A stretch of DNA of 64,000 nucleotides from Paraburkholderia sp. DHOC27 (GTDB taxonomy: Bacteria; Pseudomonadota; Gammaproteobacteria; Burkholderiales; Burkholderiaceae), in NCBI RefSeq assembly GCF_003429005.1, contig NZ_QVQV01000015.1, positions 1-64,000 of the forward strand. Direction: 5' to 3'. Positions 62,732 to 64,000 of this stretch are shown piece after piece (the stretch's first letter is position 1; every line of letters starts with the position of its first letter). The notes beneath the pieces are model-generated. The model was given only the letters and a program-made list of their open reading frames with translations. It did not search any database and was not told the DNA's origin. The position numbers and the translations under genes are program-made.

Positions 62732-62958
62732 ACGCGCGCGGCGTATCCGGTTCCGGGCATCAAAGGCCCGTCCACAGTCGTACTTCCGTCCCAGCCACAG
62801 CCGGCAACGCAGGCCTGCTTACCGTTCCTCACTGACAATCGCCATACAAATCGTTGTTGTATCAACGCGTTACGGCGTGTCGGGTTGTTTTCAGATCGTC
62901 AGGCAATCGCTCTACAATGCATGCCATTCGACGTTTAGCAGTCTGCTCTCCCGGAATC

Positions 62959-63852
62959 ATGCGTACCTTATTATCTAAAGCAACTGCGGCCTCGCTGCTC
63001 GGACTGGCCGCGCTTGCCGCGTGCTCGAGCGCGCCGCAGCCCAAGTTTCAGCAGGAATTGTTCGACACGGGCGCGAGTCCCTTCGCCCGTAACTTCAACG
63101 CAAGCACCACCGACACCTGCGAAGCGGCGCGCCGCGCGTTGTTGAGTCAGGGCTATATGACGACGTTGACGCATCCCGATACCGTCGACGGCACGAAGAA
63201 TTTCCAGCCGACCGGCGATTCGCACGTGGTCGTCGAGTTTCACGTCGTCTGTACGGCCGGCGAGGAAACCAGCGATACGAGCATCGTCTACGTGAATGCG
63301 GTGCAGAACGGCTACGCGCTCAAGAAAAGCGATACCTCGGCGAGCGTGGGGCTGAGCGTGCTTGGTTCCGTGTCGCTGCCTATCCGCTCGAACAGCGATG
63401 AGATGGTGAAGATTTCGAGCGAGACGATTCCGTCCGGCAAGTTCTACGACCGCTTTTTCTCGCTGGTGGATCACTATCTGCAAACGGTCGTGCGGACCAC
63501 GCCGGTGACGAACAGCAACGTCGTGACCACGCCGTTGCCGGTTCCGTTGGCGGTCGTCACGCCCGCGCCGGCCGCGGTCCCGGTCCCGGCCCCGGCCGGT
63601 GCGCTGGTGGTCACCACGTCCACTGCTGGGCCTGCTGTGGCGGTGCCGGTGGTGCCGGCCGCCGTTCAGGCACCGGCGCCTATGCTGGCGCCTGCTTCGG
63701 CCTCGTCCTCCGGTCCGGCCGCGGCGATCACCAAGACGACCACGCCGACCGTGGTCAACCTCGGAGCGCCGGTTCTGTCCACGGCCACTGCCACGCCACC
63801 GGCTCAGGCGGCAGCGTCGCAACCCGCCAGCGGCGCGGGGATTAGCCAGTAG
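62959..63852 (+). CDS. DUF2242 family lipoprotein
   Basis: 297 residues. The signal ends with lipobox LAALAAC (Cys near residue 21). The conserved part follows (FQQELFDTGASPFARNFNAS, TDTCEAARRALLSQGYMTTL, FQPTGDSHVVVEFHVVC). From about residue 190 the sequence is a long Pro/Val/Ala/Thr tail. The longer upstream frame is not used because the lipobox marks the start MRTLLSKAT. DUF2242 proteins are betaproteobacterial outer-membrane-type lipoproteins of unknown function. Confidence 0.87.
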   Translation: MRTLLSKATAASLLGLAALAACSSAPQPKFQQELFDTGASPFARNFNASTTDTCEAARRALLSQGYMTTLTHPDTVDGTKNFQPTGDSHVVVEFHVVCTAGEETSDTSIVYVNAVQNGYALKKSDTSASVGLSVLGSVSLPIRSNSDEMVKISSETIPSGKFYDRFFSLVDHYLQTVVRTTPVTNSNVVTTPLPVPLAVVTPAPAAVPVPAPAGALVVTTSTAGPAVAVPVVPAAVQAPAPMLAPASASSSGPAAAITKTTTPTVVNLGAPVLSTATATPPAQAAASQPASGAGISQ

Positions 63853-63880
63853 TCTCGCTGAGTCTTGATTCTTTCTTCAG

Positions 63881-63908
63881 GATGAGCGCCGGGTTTCACA
63901 ACCCGCGC
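63881..63908 (+). terminator. Possible terminator after the DUF2242 gene
   Basis: AGCGCC-GGGTT ... AACCC-GCGCT forms a 10-pair stem with one bulged C and a TCAC loop. The run after it is weakly T-rich. The rest of the window end (63909-64000) shows no gene start I can support. Confidence 0.4.
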
Positions 63909-64000
63909 TTTGACATCCTTGTTCGGCGCGGCACGCGGGGCTCATCACTTCTCGACGAGAAAACGTGTCCGGTCGAGGCGCGGTTCACGCCAGACGCCGT

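Overview
The window reads as a chromosomal segment of a GC-rich betaproteobacterium of the Burkholderia/Paraburkholderia group. The basis is the protein style and gene order: fliLMNOPQR and fliEFGHIJK with fliST, an SAH riboswitch ahead of ahcY then metF, pxpBCA with DUF969/DUF979, and glmU-glmS. The exact genus is inference; no rRNA or tRNA gene was seen to fix it.

Layout. (1) 1-2957: the 3' end of an Rhs polymorphic toxin with a swappable tip, its probable immunity gene, then a second displaced Rhs tip carrying an in-frame stop, a second immunity-like gene broken by a frameshift, and an unrecognised 174-aa protein. This part is richer in A/T than the rest. (2) 2980-19502: a flagellar cluster. 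fliLMNOPQR and fliFGHIJK run on the minus strand; fliE, fliS, fliT, a second FliK-like gene and an FlhB C-terminal homologue run on the plus strand. A 655-bp repeat bounded by inverted ends lies between fliL and fliK. (3) 19518-24816: an AidB-type acyl-CoA dehydrogenase and a coniferyl-aldehyde-type dehydrogenase, divergent from a GMC alcohol oxidoreductase. (4) 25198-29098: a DUF937/OmpA fusion protein, a LysR regulator and a family 2 glycosyltransferase.

(5) 29193-32122: methyl-cycle genes: SAH riboswitch, ahcY, a small membrane protein and metF. (6) 32465-38438: a complete dppABCDF dipeptide ABC transporter, with an unusual in-frame tandem repeat between dppB and dppC, followed by a TraB/GumN protein. 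(7) 39643-46933: a TPR-glycosyltransferase, then the 5-oxoprolinase operon pxpBCA with two membrane proteins (DUF969, DUF979), and a divergent MarR-type regulator beside a strong palindromic operator candidate. (8) 47022-52546: 5-formyl-THF cyclo-ligase, soluble lytic transglycosylase, NDUFA9-like protein, glutathione transferase and CCA-adding enzyme. (9) 52547-53646: a second, larger copy of the inverted-end repeat. (10) 53647-64000: DUF2905, MidA/NDUFAF7-like methyltransferase, pteridine reductase-like SDR, folB, ttcA, glmU, glmS, an H-NS-like protein, a lone receiver domain, a small lytic transglycosylase and a DUF2242 lipoprotein.

Most of the window is core chromosome. The parts most worth a second look are the Rhs tip array, the two inverted-end repeats, the 81-bp in-frame repeat between dppB and dppC, the second FliK plus FlhB-like pair, the pxp regulator/operator and its putative transporter, and the H-NS-like protein with an altered DNA-binding loop. 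No CRISPR array, integrase, transposase or complete prophage was seen.
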